A stretch of 64,000 nt of DNA from Capitella teleta (lineage: Eukaryota; Annelida; Polychaeta; Capitellidae): positions 411,353 to 475,352 of the forward strand of contig KB306824.1 in NCBI GenBank assembly GCA_000328365.1, in the 5' to 3' direction. Shown here piece after piece: positions 52,296 through 64,000 of this stretch. The position numbers and the translations under genes are program-made. The notes under the pieces were generated by a model. The model was not told where the DNA came from. It worked only from the letters and a program-made list of their open reading frames with translations, and did not search any database. The first letter of the stretch is position 1, and each line of letters opens with the position of its first letter.

Positions 52296-52787
52296 TCACT
52301 TGACAGGATGATTCATTAAGTCCAACTTTTGTTCTTCTATTTCTGCCAGAAGTTCATCTGGCGATTTGAGCAGAGTGATGAGCACATTGTCATCCCTGCG
52401 TTGGAAGAGCATTTCTCCCTCGAACGCCACCAAGCCCTGCTTCCTTGCCCTGATCAACATCCCAACCAGTTTGTTGGAAATTCTTGTGTATGTTTCAAAC
52501 AAGGGACCGAACTCAACACTGACTCCACTGCCATCGGGTTGTGCTGTGCCCATGGAGTGAATTATGCTGCAGAGTTCAACGATCTCTCCACTCACATGAA
52601 CGCACGCCTGTTTACCTCGTAATTCAGTCCGGGATCCAGAAATGGGGCGGCCATAATTTGGGTCTGCATCACGTGAGCCCAGGTTCTGGTAATGGCGCCC
52701 AGTGAAAGAAACTTTATCAGAAGCTGTTTTCGAAGCGTGATCTCCCTGCTTTTGCTGCAAATCTGCGATTCGATTCCTGATTGACAT
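52296..52787 (-). CDS. ABRA-like protein with C-terminal Costars domain
   Basis: A single uninterrupted frame of 163 residues starts MSIRNRIADLQQKQ. Residues from about 59 match the ABRA/STARS C-terminus: DPNYGRPISGSRTE, EIVELCSIIHSMG, then the Costars winged-helix core VEFGPLFETYTRISNKLVGM, LIRARKQGLVAFEGEMLFQ and RRDDNVLITLLKS. Costars proteins regulate actin assembly, and vertebrate ABRA feeds MRTF-SRF signalling. It is longer than the Costars-only ABRACL (about 80 residues) but shorter than vertebrate ABRA (about 380), as in many invertebrates. No coding intron is seen. It lies between two plus-strand genes. Confidence 0.92.
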   Translation of the reverse strand: MSIRNRIADLQQKQGDHASKTASDKVSFTGRHYQNLGSRDADPNYGRPISGSRTELRGKQACVHVSGEIVELCSIIHSMGTAQPDGSGVSVEFGPLFETYTRISNKLVGMLIRARKQGLVAFEGEMLFQRRDDNVLITLLKSPDELLAEIEEQKLDLMNHPVK

Positions 52788-52799
52788 GGTGATGACGCA

Positions 52800-54280
52800 T
52801 GGATGACGAAAGTGATGGAGAGGATGGAGATCAGCAGGCCCTATGATTATTAGCGCATCAAGTCTTCAAGCAAATAAGGAACTACAGTACAAATAGATAT
52901 TCGTATAACCTTATCCACAATCAAAACCGCCTATGGTCGCGAATTTACTGAGTTCTCAGCCAGCTCAGTCAGTTGCATAGAACGGCGTAGGCCTCGCAAC
53001 GAGATTTTACTGAATGCACCCAGTGATGTCACTGGTTATGATCGTGGAAGCAATAATTTTGATATCTAATTTGATAATTTTGATAAGAATTGAAAGATAA
53101 AATGTTATATTTTATGACTCAATTACTATGATTAAACTCAAGTACTAGTAAGTAAGTGAGTAGTTCATACTTACGCGAATACTAATCGGAGTAGAGGGCA
53201 CGCTGAACTAATGCTTCCATCATCATTACGTGCGACGTCAGTGGGTTCATGAATGTCGTCGTTAGGGTTAGTGTGTTCATCTCATGATTGACTCATGGAG
53301 CCAACTCCCTGAGAATCAAAACGTAGGTTTGCCCTGAACCTGAATTGCTTAACTTTCCCGTTATGAGATTAAAGTTTGAAGACTGAAAAAACGAAAGCAA
53401 CCTTCATTAATACGGTTCAGGGAAATATGTGACGCAGCAAACATGCTTCATTGCTTGGTCCTTAATGATTAACCCCGCAAGTGTTATTGGCCATGATCAT
53501 GATGGTGACGGTCCCCATCAATGCAGCATCCATGAATCATGATCATATCCGATATCGGGGCCCATGGCCATGGGTAGCTCCCCAAGCCGTGGCGTAGCGT
53601 GTGTAGGAACTGCTCCGCTACCCTTGGGCATGGCTTAAAAGTAATCTCGTTCAAAGACTCCTATTCTGTATTCACCCGTTATTGTTATAAGTTTATATAA
53701 GGACCCATCATCCCCACAGATTATGGCTACGGAATGTAGCTAGTTTAAAAACAGCTAGTGCTGAAGCCATCTGCCAAATAAAAACTCTCGAAAACTCTCA
53801 ATTTCTATATATTGCTCCGCTAGTTGCTACCTTTTGACTGTCACACTACAGTGACTATCATGCAGGGTCATTGGGTCATTGGGTGGGATATTCCATGGGA
53901 GGGACTAATTTGAGAGACAGCAACTGGGGTCAGCGCCTTGGGCCTACTGTTGTCAAAGCCGGAAGGCATCTTGTCAAGATGCACACAACCATACTCCATA
54001 GGCATTTATCTACAACCCCCATCTTTGATTTAGCAGTCAGCAGTACTACGCAATAGCGGGTATATATTCAATTTATTATTATAGTTTTATTTATTAGTTT
54101 TTATTGCTGTCATTTTTGAAGTTTTTTCTGCTATATTTCGTCAGCAAGTCACATGATGTCGGGTTCAATTCAAAGGATCAGCATAGATTCAGGTGACCAG
54201 GGGTTGGGACTTGGGACTTGGTCAGGATGATCGAATTGAAGGCAATTTCATTAAATCGTTCTTTAAATTTTAGTATGCAC
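52800..54280. other. spacer between the ABRA-like gene and POLH
   Basis: No exon is supported. It should hold the divergent promoters of both genes. No clear TATA box or repeat was recognised. Confidence 0.45.
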
Positions 54281-54341
54281 CTGTATGACCAGAGTGTCTT
54301 CTGAAATTTTGAAAATCTTCTTCGTGAAACCTTTCAGGGTT

Positions 54342-56826
54342 ATGGGTCGCGTTATAGCACTTGTGGACATGGATTGCTTCTATGTGCAAGTGGAGCAACG
54401 CCTGAAACCAGAGTTCAAAGGTCATCCGTGTGCTGTGGTGCAGTACCGTACATACAAAGGAGGAGGGTAAGTAAAATCTTTCAATTTCAATTGATTTAAT
54501 CTACACTTGAAATGATTTGTTGGCAGCATCATAGCCGTTGGGTATGAAGCGAGGGCTCTTGGCGTCACGCGTGGCATGATGGGGCAGGACGCTCAGGAGA
54601 AATGCCCCAACATTCACTTGTTTCGTGTGCCTGAAACAGAAGGCAAAGCTGATCTGACTTTGTGAGTTCATTCACAATAACCCACCAGACACTCTCATCC
54701 CTCATCATTTCAGATATCGTGAAGCGGGGGCAGAGGTCATCGAAGTGCTCACGGGATTCAGCAAATGCGTTGAACGTGCGAGTATTGATGAAGCGTATGT
54801 TGACCTCACAGATGAGGTTCACAAGCGATTGGCCGGAATGGAGGAGAATCAAGAGATCTCTCCTGACTGGCTGCCAAACACATACGTCCTTGGTTGCGAA
54901 GAGGAGGAGAAGTGCACTGACAAAAGTCTGGCGATCGCCATGCATGACCCTTAACGACCCTTATACTTCAGGTGTTCAGCGTGAGCGAGGACTGATTACG
55001 TGGCTGCGGAGTCAGTCTGATGCTCACACCGTCAATGAGCATGAGAAGCAGCTTGCAGTTGGTGCTGTGATCGTGGAAGAAATGAGAGCACGTGTTCACA
55101 CAGTGACGGGATTCCGATGCTCAGCCGGCATTGCGTCCAACAAGGTGAGCGAGAAAGCACGTCATCCCTGGTACATGCGATGGTGGGTTGCCTGCAGTGT
55201 GTAAATCTCCCGCAGTGAAGTCCTTGATGCCTTCAGCATTCTGGGCCTATTGCTTTTTTGTGGCTCTGCTTTGGTGCGTCCAGTTTCTCGAATTCTCTTG
55301 CAGATGCTAGCTAAGCTGGTTTGTGGCATCAATAAACCCAACAAGCAGACATTGCTTCCGTTCTCTAACATTCTGCATTTCTTCGGAGGTGTCAAAGTGA
55401 AAAAAGTGTAAGTTCTGACTGAAGCGTTTAAGTTTTTAATTATTTCATATCACAGTCGAGGATTTGGAGGTAAATTTGGTGAATCTGTGTGTGAGCAACT
55501 TCAGGTTGAGACAATGGGTGACATCAGGAGATTCTCCAGAAATCAACTGCAGGAATGTTTTGGCGACAAAACAGGGTTCGCTTGTAATTGGTGTGAGTGG
55601 TGTCTTCATGAGCGAATTGCAGGTCATGGTTGTACGACACGTGTCGCGGGCAGGAGACAGAAGATGTCATCGATCGTCAGCTCACTAAATCCGTTGGATG
55701 CAGCAAGAATTTCCGAGGCCCTGAAATGCTGGTCACGAAAGAACAGGTGCTGATTCAACTTCACCCAAGGGATGAAGGATCCCAAGTGATGATTTGAATC
55801 ATTCCAACATTCAGTGCTGACTTCTGGCTTGAATACCGAATCATTTCGTTGTTTTCAGGTGAAACTCTGGTTGTCACGAATGTCAAAAGAGATAGAAGAG
55901 CGGCTGCTGAAGGATCGAGCAAGTGTGAGTGCCTCGCCATGACTCGGCATGACTCACCTCCAATCCTCAGAATAACCGTGTGGCCAAATCTCTCCACGTT
56001 CACATCCAGTACGTGGTCAACAAGAAAGTGACCAGCGCCTCGCGGTGTGCCTCTCTGGTCAGATACAACGCTCAGAAGTTGGCAGATGATGCATATCTGC
56101 TGCTGAGTAAGTTCAACCGCTCCCTGCTGCATCAATCCTCATGGTACAACCCCTGCCCTATGACCTCCGATGACCTCACTCTTTGTCTCCTGTAGGTCTC
56201 CTCCCATTACGTGCATGGGAATCTCTGCCAGCAAGTTCTCTGACCTTTCCAATACAGGGCGCGACATCAAGTCCTTCTTGCAGGACCCCTCGGCCTTTCC
56301 TTCCGTTTCTCAAAACTCTTCACCAGCGCCACCTGCTGAGTGCAAGAATTCTGCGGCCGCAAAAGTCGCTCCGAAGAATCAGCTCATGGAGTTCATGAGC
56401 AAGAGGAGGCGGAAGGGTGAAGAAGCCTCTCTCAGCAATGGCGACCAGTCAACGTCAAGATCTTTCTTCCAAAGTTACATGCAAAAGAGAACTGATGCAA
56501 CTCCTCCAGCTGAACAGCATGGTGATCCAGAAGAAACGTCACTCGACACCACTGATGTTAGTGACATGGTGACATGCGAAAAGTGTCAACAGTCTGTGTC
56601 TGCTTGGGAAATGCCAGAACATCTTGATTATCATTTTGCTGCTGATTTACAAGATGAGGAAAACGCGCTGAGGTCAGGAAACGGACGGCCCAAGGGGGCT
56701 CTCGCTCCTCCCGTTTCGCTCAAAAGGAAAGTGGGAGAAACGGGAAAATCAAAAGGACGTCCTTCCAAACTGGCAAAGAGCCAAAACGGCAGCCACAAAC
56801 TGCATCATTTCTTCTCTAAGAGTTAA
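54342..56826 (+). CDS. POLH: DNA polymerase eta (Y-family translesion polymerase)
   Basis: Pol eta copies past UV dimers at stalled forks. Ten exons, 54342-54466, 54527-54661, 54714-54925, 54972-55144, 55304-55407, 55456-55575, 55623-55746, 55859-55924, 55971-56143 and 56196-56826, agree in phase and give 620 residues (human 713). The start is MGRVIALVDMDCFYVQVEQ, with the metal-binding D and the steric-gate FY pair. The second catalytic block is RASIDEAYVDLT. Next come GAVIVEEMRARV and GFRCSAGIASNK (palm), MLAKLVCGINKPNKQT, the thumb with SWLYDTCRGQ, SVGCSKNFRG, and the little finger with SLVRYNAQKLADDAY and WSPPITCMGISASKFS. Near the C-terminus a UBZ zinc finger is intact (CEKC ... HLDYH). 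The final KLHHFFSKS resembles a weak PIP box. The exon-6 donor at 55576 (GTTCGC) is atypical but the protein match fixes it. Confidence 0.95.
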
Positions 56827-59062
56827 CGGTTAAAGGGAACTTGTTCTCTTTTGTTCTTTTTTGCAGATTCATCTTATTTATTCAGCTGAAGAATGCATTT
56901 TTTCTGAATCTGAACAAAACTGTGAAACAAAAATCGTTATGGCATTTTTGCTTACTGTACTTGTATTTTAATTGGGTTTTCCAGTAATGTTTGCTGAATA
57001 GTTTGTTTATATGCAATCATATTAATTATTCTGAGTAAAATTCATCATTTTCTCATAGTCGTGCTTTGACTGTAATATTTCACTCATCCCTTGGGAACCG
57101 GAAGGAAGAAAGAAGATTGAATACATATTTTGTTTTAATCAGTAACAACTTTCATTCACAGATGATGAAAAAAAAAAAGTTCAACTCGAGAGATGCAAAC
57201 AGAACTCTCCAACGACAAGAAAGAAAATAAAAATAAAAATCAGTCATCTGTAAGTTTACATGAACTTTGAGTAAGTGGCATGTTTCTTATTTTCTTTCAA
57301 GTCTGAACACATTCGGTATGTATGAAATGTACAATATACACAACGTTAAGGAGATCCCTCGTGTTGAGCTTCGCCCTCACCTCCCAGAACGCTAATCTAA
57401 ATAATGAGGTCACATGGAACAAATAATGAAGTCACGTGCAACGACAACATCACAGATGCACTCAGCCGGCGAACAACAGCCGCTGCTCCATGCGCATGCG
57501 CCATGACCTTGGGCGTACTTCGTGAACTTCGCAAACCGCATGGCCGATAGACAAATCGAAATACACTGGGAGATTACGGCTGATGCGCTGTACTCTATTG
57601 TGGACAGACAGCCTGCAGTTCAGCAGTTCTTCATCTTTGTACAGCGAAATGAGCAGAAGACAAAAAAAAAAGGCTTTTCGCGCGTTTCCGTTCAAGTGTC
57701 ATGTTCGTCACTGGTATGAAACGAGGTCATAAGATTTTCAAGTTTTCTGAATCATAAAGTGATTGCTCGCACAAAGCACGCAGGCACGAATGTTGATTAC
57801 GCAATGGAAATTAATTCTTGCTCGCAACCAACGGACAGGCACATGTTATCATTTCACTACCAATATACCAAAGTCGGTGCATGACGCATACGGCAGCAAT
57901 GCGCCGTAGGATAGCTTCGATTTGGGCAACCGCCCATTGATACGCGTATATTGGGAGTGGATGGATTATTCTACGGTCATTCAACGTGATTATTGACCAC
58001 AACTGAATCGCTTGGATGAGACGCTGGCAATATGTCTGTTTAAGAGAGGCTGGCGAACAGACTAGCTGTCCCCTATATATTCTCAGAACTGCAAAAATAT
58101 AGAATATATATCGTATAAATATAATGATGGGGGTGCAGGCACAAACCAGTGACAAATGCTGAAAGAGAAAATGTTCCAACATAAATACTTGTAATGGCAC
58201 ACGTTATTCATGTTCATTATCCGGCACACTTCATTAACATTTCTCTGATCAGTACTCCATGTGTATCAACTTGCAATGTTTCTTCTTCCAGTATTCAAGC
58301 AGCGTGGTGGAAACGTCAAGTGTAATAACAACTGCTCTAAGAGTTGCGGAGTCGAACAAAAACGTGTCTTAAAAACTAAAACAGACTCACAGGAATGAGA
58401 AATCGTTTGTCGTACTAGTGAAAGCCTACTCAAGCCCGTATATACAGCAGCAAGTAACATTATGAATGACTAAAAACAAGGTCAAAGGTCAAGCAGCAGA
58501 GATCAAACAAGCCAGTTATAATGACGCCATTCACGGGACCAGCCCATAGCGACGTTGATCATTTGTACAAGAATCGTGGAGAAAGTCTTCGGCTGTAAAA
58601 CAGAGCAATTACGCCCGTTCGAGTGACCGCCTTAAACACACACAAACATTGCAATATAAAGATCGAGGTATTGTAATACTTGGGGAGGGGGCGGGACATA
58701 CGCTGTTAGTCATAGATGTGTCGTAATGTTACCACCGTATCATGTCTCACTGGGCTGCATGACCAAAGCTATTTCATCTCGAGTACAATTCTAGTAATAA
58801 TAATATGAGCACTTATGAGAACGACCAAAGGAGTGGTGCTTGTGTGTTGATCATCCGAGAATCACAGATCTGTGTGGATATCAGTCCAGGGAAGGAGGCG
58901 ATACGCTATTCCGGTACACAGAGGTCATCGGGTGCGTCGTCCACGCGTCACATGACAGCGCAAGTGGATCTTCTTTCATTTTTTTTTTTTTTTTTTTTTT
59001 TTCATTTTTCATTTTTTTTTTTTTTTTGGAATTGCTTCAACAGTTTCAATGTCACCCAAAGG
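56827..59062. other. spacer between POLH and RasGRP 3' ends
   Basis: The two genes converge here. No coding exon is supported. Long T-runs at about 58979-59028 lie just past the RasGRP stop. Confidence 0.5.
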
Positions 59063-62000
59063 TCACACCTCCGTGTCCCTCTGCATGTGCAGTGTGTCCA
59101 TCTGGTTGAGGATGAAGGTGACCGTCTGCTGACGAATGACTCCGATGTGCGAGCGCAGAGTGTGGATCTGGTCCGACTGCTCGACGACGCGGCTTCGCAA
59201 AATGTGGTTCTCACTCAGCAGTTTGTCACGATTCTGTGGAGGAATACATGACGTCATCTTAGTTTCACACGTATGCTACCACTGATTAGCATGTTCATTT
59301 CTAGCGTTTGTTAATTAATAAACAAGGTGAGCGTTCGAATTACCTCGTAGGGTGTATGCTCCTCGTCGGGGTCCTGGGTGAGTCTTTCGAACACAGTATC
59401 GGAGTCTTCATAGTACTCTTGATCGACCTTCTCGTTGGAATCAGACCTTTGCGGCGGTTCCTCTTCGATGGTTCCCCCGGAGGCGGCAAGGGGAGGCGGC
59501 GTCTCTTCCACCTCCACCTCAGCCAGCGTCAGTTCGTTCTCCTGGCTGGCGCTCGAGCGGACAGTCACCAACGGGCTGCTGGTGCGCGAGCTGAGGCCGC
59601 TCTCGATCGTCTGGGTCGCTCTGCTCGCTCTCTGGCGTTTGTGGCGTTGCGACATTTTGCGTTTGCTAGCAATGGTCACATCACGATGCCCTGCAATGCT
59701 CAATGTTAACGCTGCGCATGCGCACAAGTGTTACTCACCGTTCGACATCGATCTGCCGTGTATGCTGTACGATTTGCTGCGACACTCCATCACCACCAGG
59801 TCCTTGCAATGCTTGTGAGCGTTGATGCCACAATCTGAAGAAATAAAGAGGTGTGCCCAATGTGTGGTGCGTGTTATGTCACTGACCTTTGCACTTCCAG
59901 CCTTGCTTTATTAAGCCCCAAAGCTGAAATAAAGGAGAGAACTATAAATTTTGGAGTTTTAAGATTATGCTCATACCAGGCCCGTGCAATGGATACAGAA
60001 GGTTGGCTTGAAGTAGGTTAACTCGTGAAAATTGTGCTTAAAGCACCTTCGTAGGGCGTGGCAGTTGGCCCTGATGAAGTAGGTCTTCATCTCTGCCCTG
60101 CTGATCATGCCATCTCTGCAACACGAGAGCCCTTATTGGCCCATACCACCCTTACGAAATCACTTACTGATCGGCGTCCAGTACCGCGAACGAGTCGATG
60201 AATGGGAAGTTGCCAGCGATCAGTTCGAACTCAGCGTGTGAGATGAAACCATCTTTATCGTGGTCGTAGTTCTTGAACACCGCTTCGACCATGTCATGAA
60301 CATGTTTGTTGATGGTGTCGGCATCTGGGGGACTGATGCCTGCCACCCAGTCGGCAAATACAACCGGCTTCGTCGGGGTCGACGGCTGTTCGAAAGCAGA
60401 AATAAGGTTGGAGAGAAAGCATGAATGAAGGTGCATGAAGCCCACCGATGACAATGAGTTGCGAGGCTCTCTTGCAAGTGACAGCTCGTAGATTTCGTCT
60501 TCTGTGTAATGCAGGTCAAGGGATAACTGAAAAGGAGACACCATTGACATTGGGAATTTTATTTAATTAGGGATAGACTGGAGGGTCGACGACACGAATC
60601 CCAATTAGACTTTCTGAGGTATTGCAAGGAAAGTTACTTAAATTTTGATTACATATAAAGTGTACTTATAGTGCATATGCCATGTATATGAATTAAATAT
60701 ATAGTATCTAACATAACATCTGTTACTAACACACTTAGCTATATACCACACAAGAGCAACAGAGGTTACTGACCCTGATGGTGTTGACCAGGTCCATGTT
60801 GACCTCAACGGGCAGTGAGCTGGTGGCGACCTGCATGAGCTGTGAGAAGGTCAGTGATAGCTGGACCATCTTGCGGAAGTTGATGAGCTCTCCCTCCACT
60901 TTGTCGCCCAGCGCCGTATTGAGCAGAATGAGGTCCTTCAGGTGCACTCCCCTATTGGCCAGTTTGAATATAATATTTGAATAATTCATGTCAGTTTGAA
61001 TGAGCGAATCAGCTTACAGAATTGGTATCCGGAAGCCTTCTGATTGGTGCAAGGATTTTCGATATGTGCTGAAGTTATTACTGGACGACACAAGCTCCGT
61101 GAAATCCATGAGCACCTGCAACCATCAATTAAACAATTAAACATCAATTTATAAATGTGTTTAATCATTAGGCATTATATGGTGTCTTATGGAGTGTTAT
61201 GTTAATTTTCTCAGAAAAATGTATAACAGGGGTATATTATTCAAAATGATTGACTTAGTTCCTGGTTGATGACGCCACAATTATTCCATTATATTATATT
61301 CATCATAATTATGTCAGTGAGCGCGATCAATGTTACCCTTTTACCCTTTTGAGCTTACTGCCAAAATGACGTCACCATCATATCAATTGATCTGATAAAA
61401 AAATCCTCCCGATTCGAAGACATGGCAATGACATTTTATGGTTGTACAACGAAGGTTGAAATAAAAAATACACCGAGATGGAACGACGTCTACGTATGAC
61501 CCTTCATGACCCCGCCCCTTGTTTTTGCTTCTTTTTTTTTTGCTTTTTTTTTTTTTTATTTTTTATTTTTTTTGCCGCTGACATTCTTTCATTCGTGATA
61601 CTCATCTCACTAATTCACGCACGCATTTATTTCGTTACAGGAAAGGGAGGGGGAGGTAGAAGAAGTCATTGATCCCTGGGACAGCGATCAGCTTACTTTC
61701 TGGGTGTCTGAGGGTAGACAGGCGTTAGTCTTGCTCAGCCTCGCCAACGAGCTGTGCGTGAGACCGCCGACGACAGCCATCAGAGTATTATAATTTTGAA
61801 TCTCGCGGAGACGCTGCAAGTGTAATATTCAGTACACGCACACAACACGCACATCACGCACCATGGCGACGTTGACGAACTTGACGATGACGTCAGCGCG
61901 TTGTTGCGGGGTGGTCTTACTGAGGACCATGCACTGGATCCACTGCGACAGACCGTTGAAGAGCGCCACCGACCTCTCCAAGCGAGGGTTGTCTTTGAGA

Positions 62001-64000
62001 GAAGCATGCGTCGCATAGTGCTTGAAATCTTCGAACTGAAAAGAAATAGGTCAAGGTCACGGACGGCGATCATGTATTTTCGATTTGGATAATTAACTAT
62101 GATTGCAGCCGGCTGTGCTCTACGCCATGCAACCAACGCTTACTTTGATACCAAATAATTAAGCCACGAACCCGATCACAAATGAAAATGTAATCTTGTT
62201 TAGAGAGAATAATAGTACATGTAAAAACAAACCGCTCGCTCTTTGGTGTTCTATAGCGCGTGTTTTTCTCGAAAGACGCTTAAATTCTCAATATGGAGAA
62301 TATAAAATGAAAATCGCGCATAATTCTCAAGAATCTCTTCGTAAATTACGCCAAGTGGGCAGAATTGAGCTATCGCCATTTAATTCCCGTTATTCTTTTC
62401 TGAGCCTCGATCGGATCGAGGACGTATTCTTATTTGTTTTTGTAATGTTTTTATTTTGTTTTGTGTTTATTTTTGTTTTGTTGTACTTGATAAGGACATG
62501 TACACAAAGAGTTCCGATAATGCGATGCGCGCGCAGCACCCACCCGGATCCTCCTGAAGGCCTTGTACTCCATGTAGGTCAACTGTTCGGCTAATTCGCT
62601 CGGTTTGAGCATGTTGAAGACAAGGTTAACGCGAGGGCTACTGGACGTGCTGTTTTTGCTGGGCGGGTTTCTCACCGACATGTTCCTCATCCAGTCAAAG
62701 GACGGTCTGCAAATGAAGCAAGGTAATTACGCACGCATTGCAGGGAATATTTGTAACATGAATTTCGTAATGGCAAAAAGACATTCTGAAGAACAAAAAG
62801 TGTCAATGGTGCCAGGCACACCAGTGACACCATGCAGGGACACCAGTGACACCATGCATGGACACCAGTGACACCATGCAGATACACCAGTGACACCATG
62901 CATGGACACCAGTGACACCATGCAGGGGCATCAGTGACGCCACCATAACCAACTTCCACGCGCAATCAATTATTGAGAACTCGAATGTTACCAAAGAGCA
63001 TGAAATTCTTCCGACAATAAATCATACTGGATCAGACCGCAGACTCGCAAACAATGATATCGATCAATGATATTGATCAACTCCGATTGATATTCTGTTG
63101 TTGTAAACAATGACATGGACTTTGTGTGGAGATATGTCACCTGTGTGTTCACATATTGCCACGATAGTCAGGCATTCTGACCGACAGCACATCATGCAAT
63201 TATAGTTTAATTAATTTAATGAAAATTGTGCAGCTTATGATTACCCCGAGCATATATTCTCCAATTGCATCAAATGGTGGCATTATACAGTATTCTGAAT
63301 ATCTTCTGCTTTACTCACACTAGTGAAATGTCGATGAGCGCCGCCAGGTGTGAATCAGGCTGTTCGGAGCGGATGACCTCTTGAAGGTGAAACACTGCCT
63401 GTGATAACGCAGTGTTCAAGTCGAAGTACATCGGGAAATTGCTGATCCAGAATCTGCACGGAACACAGGGACATTGTCAACAACACAATCTAGATCATAA
63501 TTCATATTATCTTCGTAGAAATGATTCTCGTCACGAGAATTGATCAAAGCAAGAGGTGACAGCTGCTGAACCCTGTCCGGTCAGCCGACGGCACAAATCG
63601 CCATTGGTCACTTCACTCCGAATTGTCAATTACGAAATGTAAATTTATTGCGAGTGCCGTGTCTTGTCTTCCCAGGCACTGAACACATACGGCAGTCGCA
63701 GTCACATACTAAAACGCAGGGGTCAGGGGTCAGGACTCAGGGGTCAGACTCACCGAACAGTGTGGCAGATCTTGGCCTTATGAGAGCGCACAGGGCAGTC
63801 TTTGGAAACCAGAGTATGTTTGCACTTTTTTGTGGAGCAGTTGATAAGAGAATCAGAGGTACGGTAGCTGCCCAATGGTCAAGGAAATTCCAGAATAACA
63901 TCTCCCCCACCCCGTTCCCACTTAATGCCCCCTCCCTCTTTGTTTCAATGAGGATACAGTCTGAGAATGATCTCCGCCAGTTCCTCGGACGGAACGAACC
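59063..64000 (-). CDS. RasGRP-family Ras guanine-nucleotide exchange factor (5' part outside window)
   Basis: RasGRPs load Ras/Rap with GTP in response to diacylglycerol and calcium. Exons in gene order: 64000-63958 (partial), 63867-63754, 63453-63319, 62706-62544, 62035-61862, 61813-61697, 61115-61018, 60951-60774, 60526-60446, 60385-60168, 60115-59977, 59923-59887, 59834-59739, 59690-59344 and 59233-59063; phases agree. The REM end (VCHTVRFW-like junction) leads into the CDC25 domain ([81 protein letters not shown]). EF-hand 1 is [12 protein letters not shown] and EF-hand 2 [12 protein letters not shown], both full 12-residue loops. A complete C1 domain follows ([45 protein letters not shown]). 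The tail ends in a leucine-rich coiled coil ([16 protein letters not shown] ... [15 protein letters not shown]). Which vertebrate RasGRP it matches best is open. Confidence 0.94.
62819..62941. repeat. 22-bp minisatellite in a RasGRP intron
   Basis: Five full units like CACCAGTGACACCATGCATG plus two bases, and a diverged partial, start at 62819, 62841, 62863, 62885, 62907 and 62929. Units alternate between GCAGGG/GCAGATA-type and GCATGGA-type ends, suggesting duplication of a pair. Confidence 0.92.

Noticed and set aside
58805-59030. Reading frames with long phenylalanine runs
   Set aside because: They are translations of poly-T tracts beyond the RasGRP stop codon.

Overview
The window is nuclear DNA of a non-vertebrate animal. 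It holds at least eight protein-coding genes, most of them split by short GT-AG introns, together with LINE, LTR-element and tRNA-SINE copies, minisatellites, and one assembly gap (48646-49331). The genes are metazoan in kind (ASPP, RasGRP, FANCM, POLH, TMEM86, ABRA-like). Nothing seen fixes the phylum; introns of 40-150 bp and the repeat types fit a marine invertebrate.

Layout. 1-9.9 kb is AT-rich and gene-poor, with a perfect hairpin, a LINE reverse-transcriptase fragment (+) and a Ty3/Gypsy RNase H fossil (-). 10.9-28.8 kb is a CpG-rich ASPP/p53BP2-family gene (+) whose nine coding exons stay in frame, plus a second phase-compatible first exon at 14.9 kb. 30.6-32.5 kb is an eight-exon diaminopimelate decarboxylase (+), a lysine-synthesis enzyme most animals lack, and its sequence looks plant/algal-like. 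32.8-35.3 kb is a convergent gene (-) for an unrecognised cysteine-rich protein. 35.3-38.3 kb is intergenic. 38.3-39.0 kb is a TMEM86/YhhN lysoplasmalogenase (+). 41.4-48.6 kb is FANCM (+), running into the gap. 50.5-52.0 kb is a small ER-targeted protein with cysteine at every third residue and an RDEL tail (+); a 180-bp piece of it is duplicated just upstream of FANCM. 52.3-52.8 kb is an intronless Costars/ABRA-like gene (-). 54.3-56.8 kb is DNA polymerase eta (+), complete in ten exons. 59.1-64.0 kb is RasGRP (-), with its N-terminus outside the window.

Functional links. FANCM and POLH both deal with blocked replication forks and lie 6 kb apart on the same strand. ASPP, RasGRP and the ABRA-like protein belong to signalling or cytoskeletal control. 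The lysine gene stands alone; no other lysine-pathway gene is visible here. Exon borders were placed by reading splice sites, codon phase and remembered family sequences; no search or RNA evidence was available.
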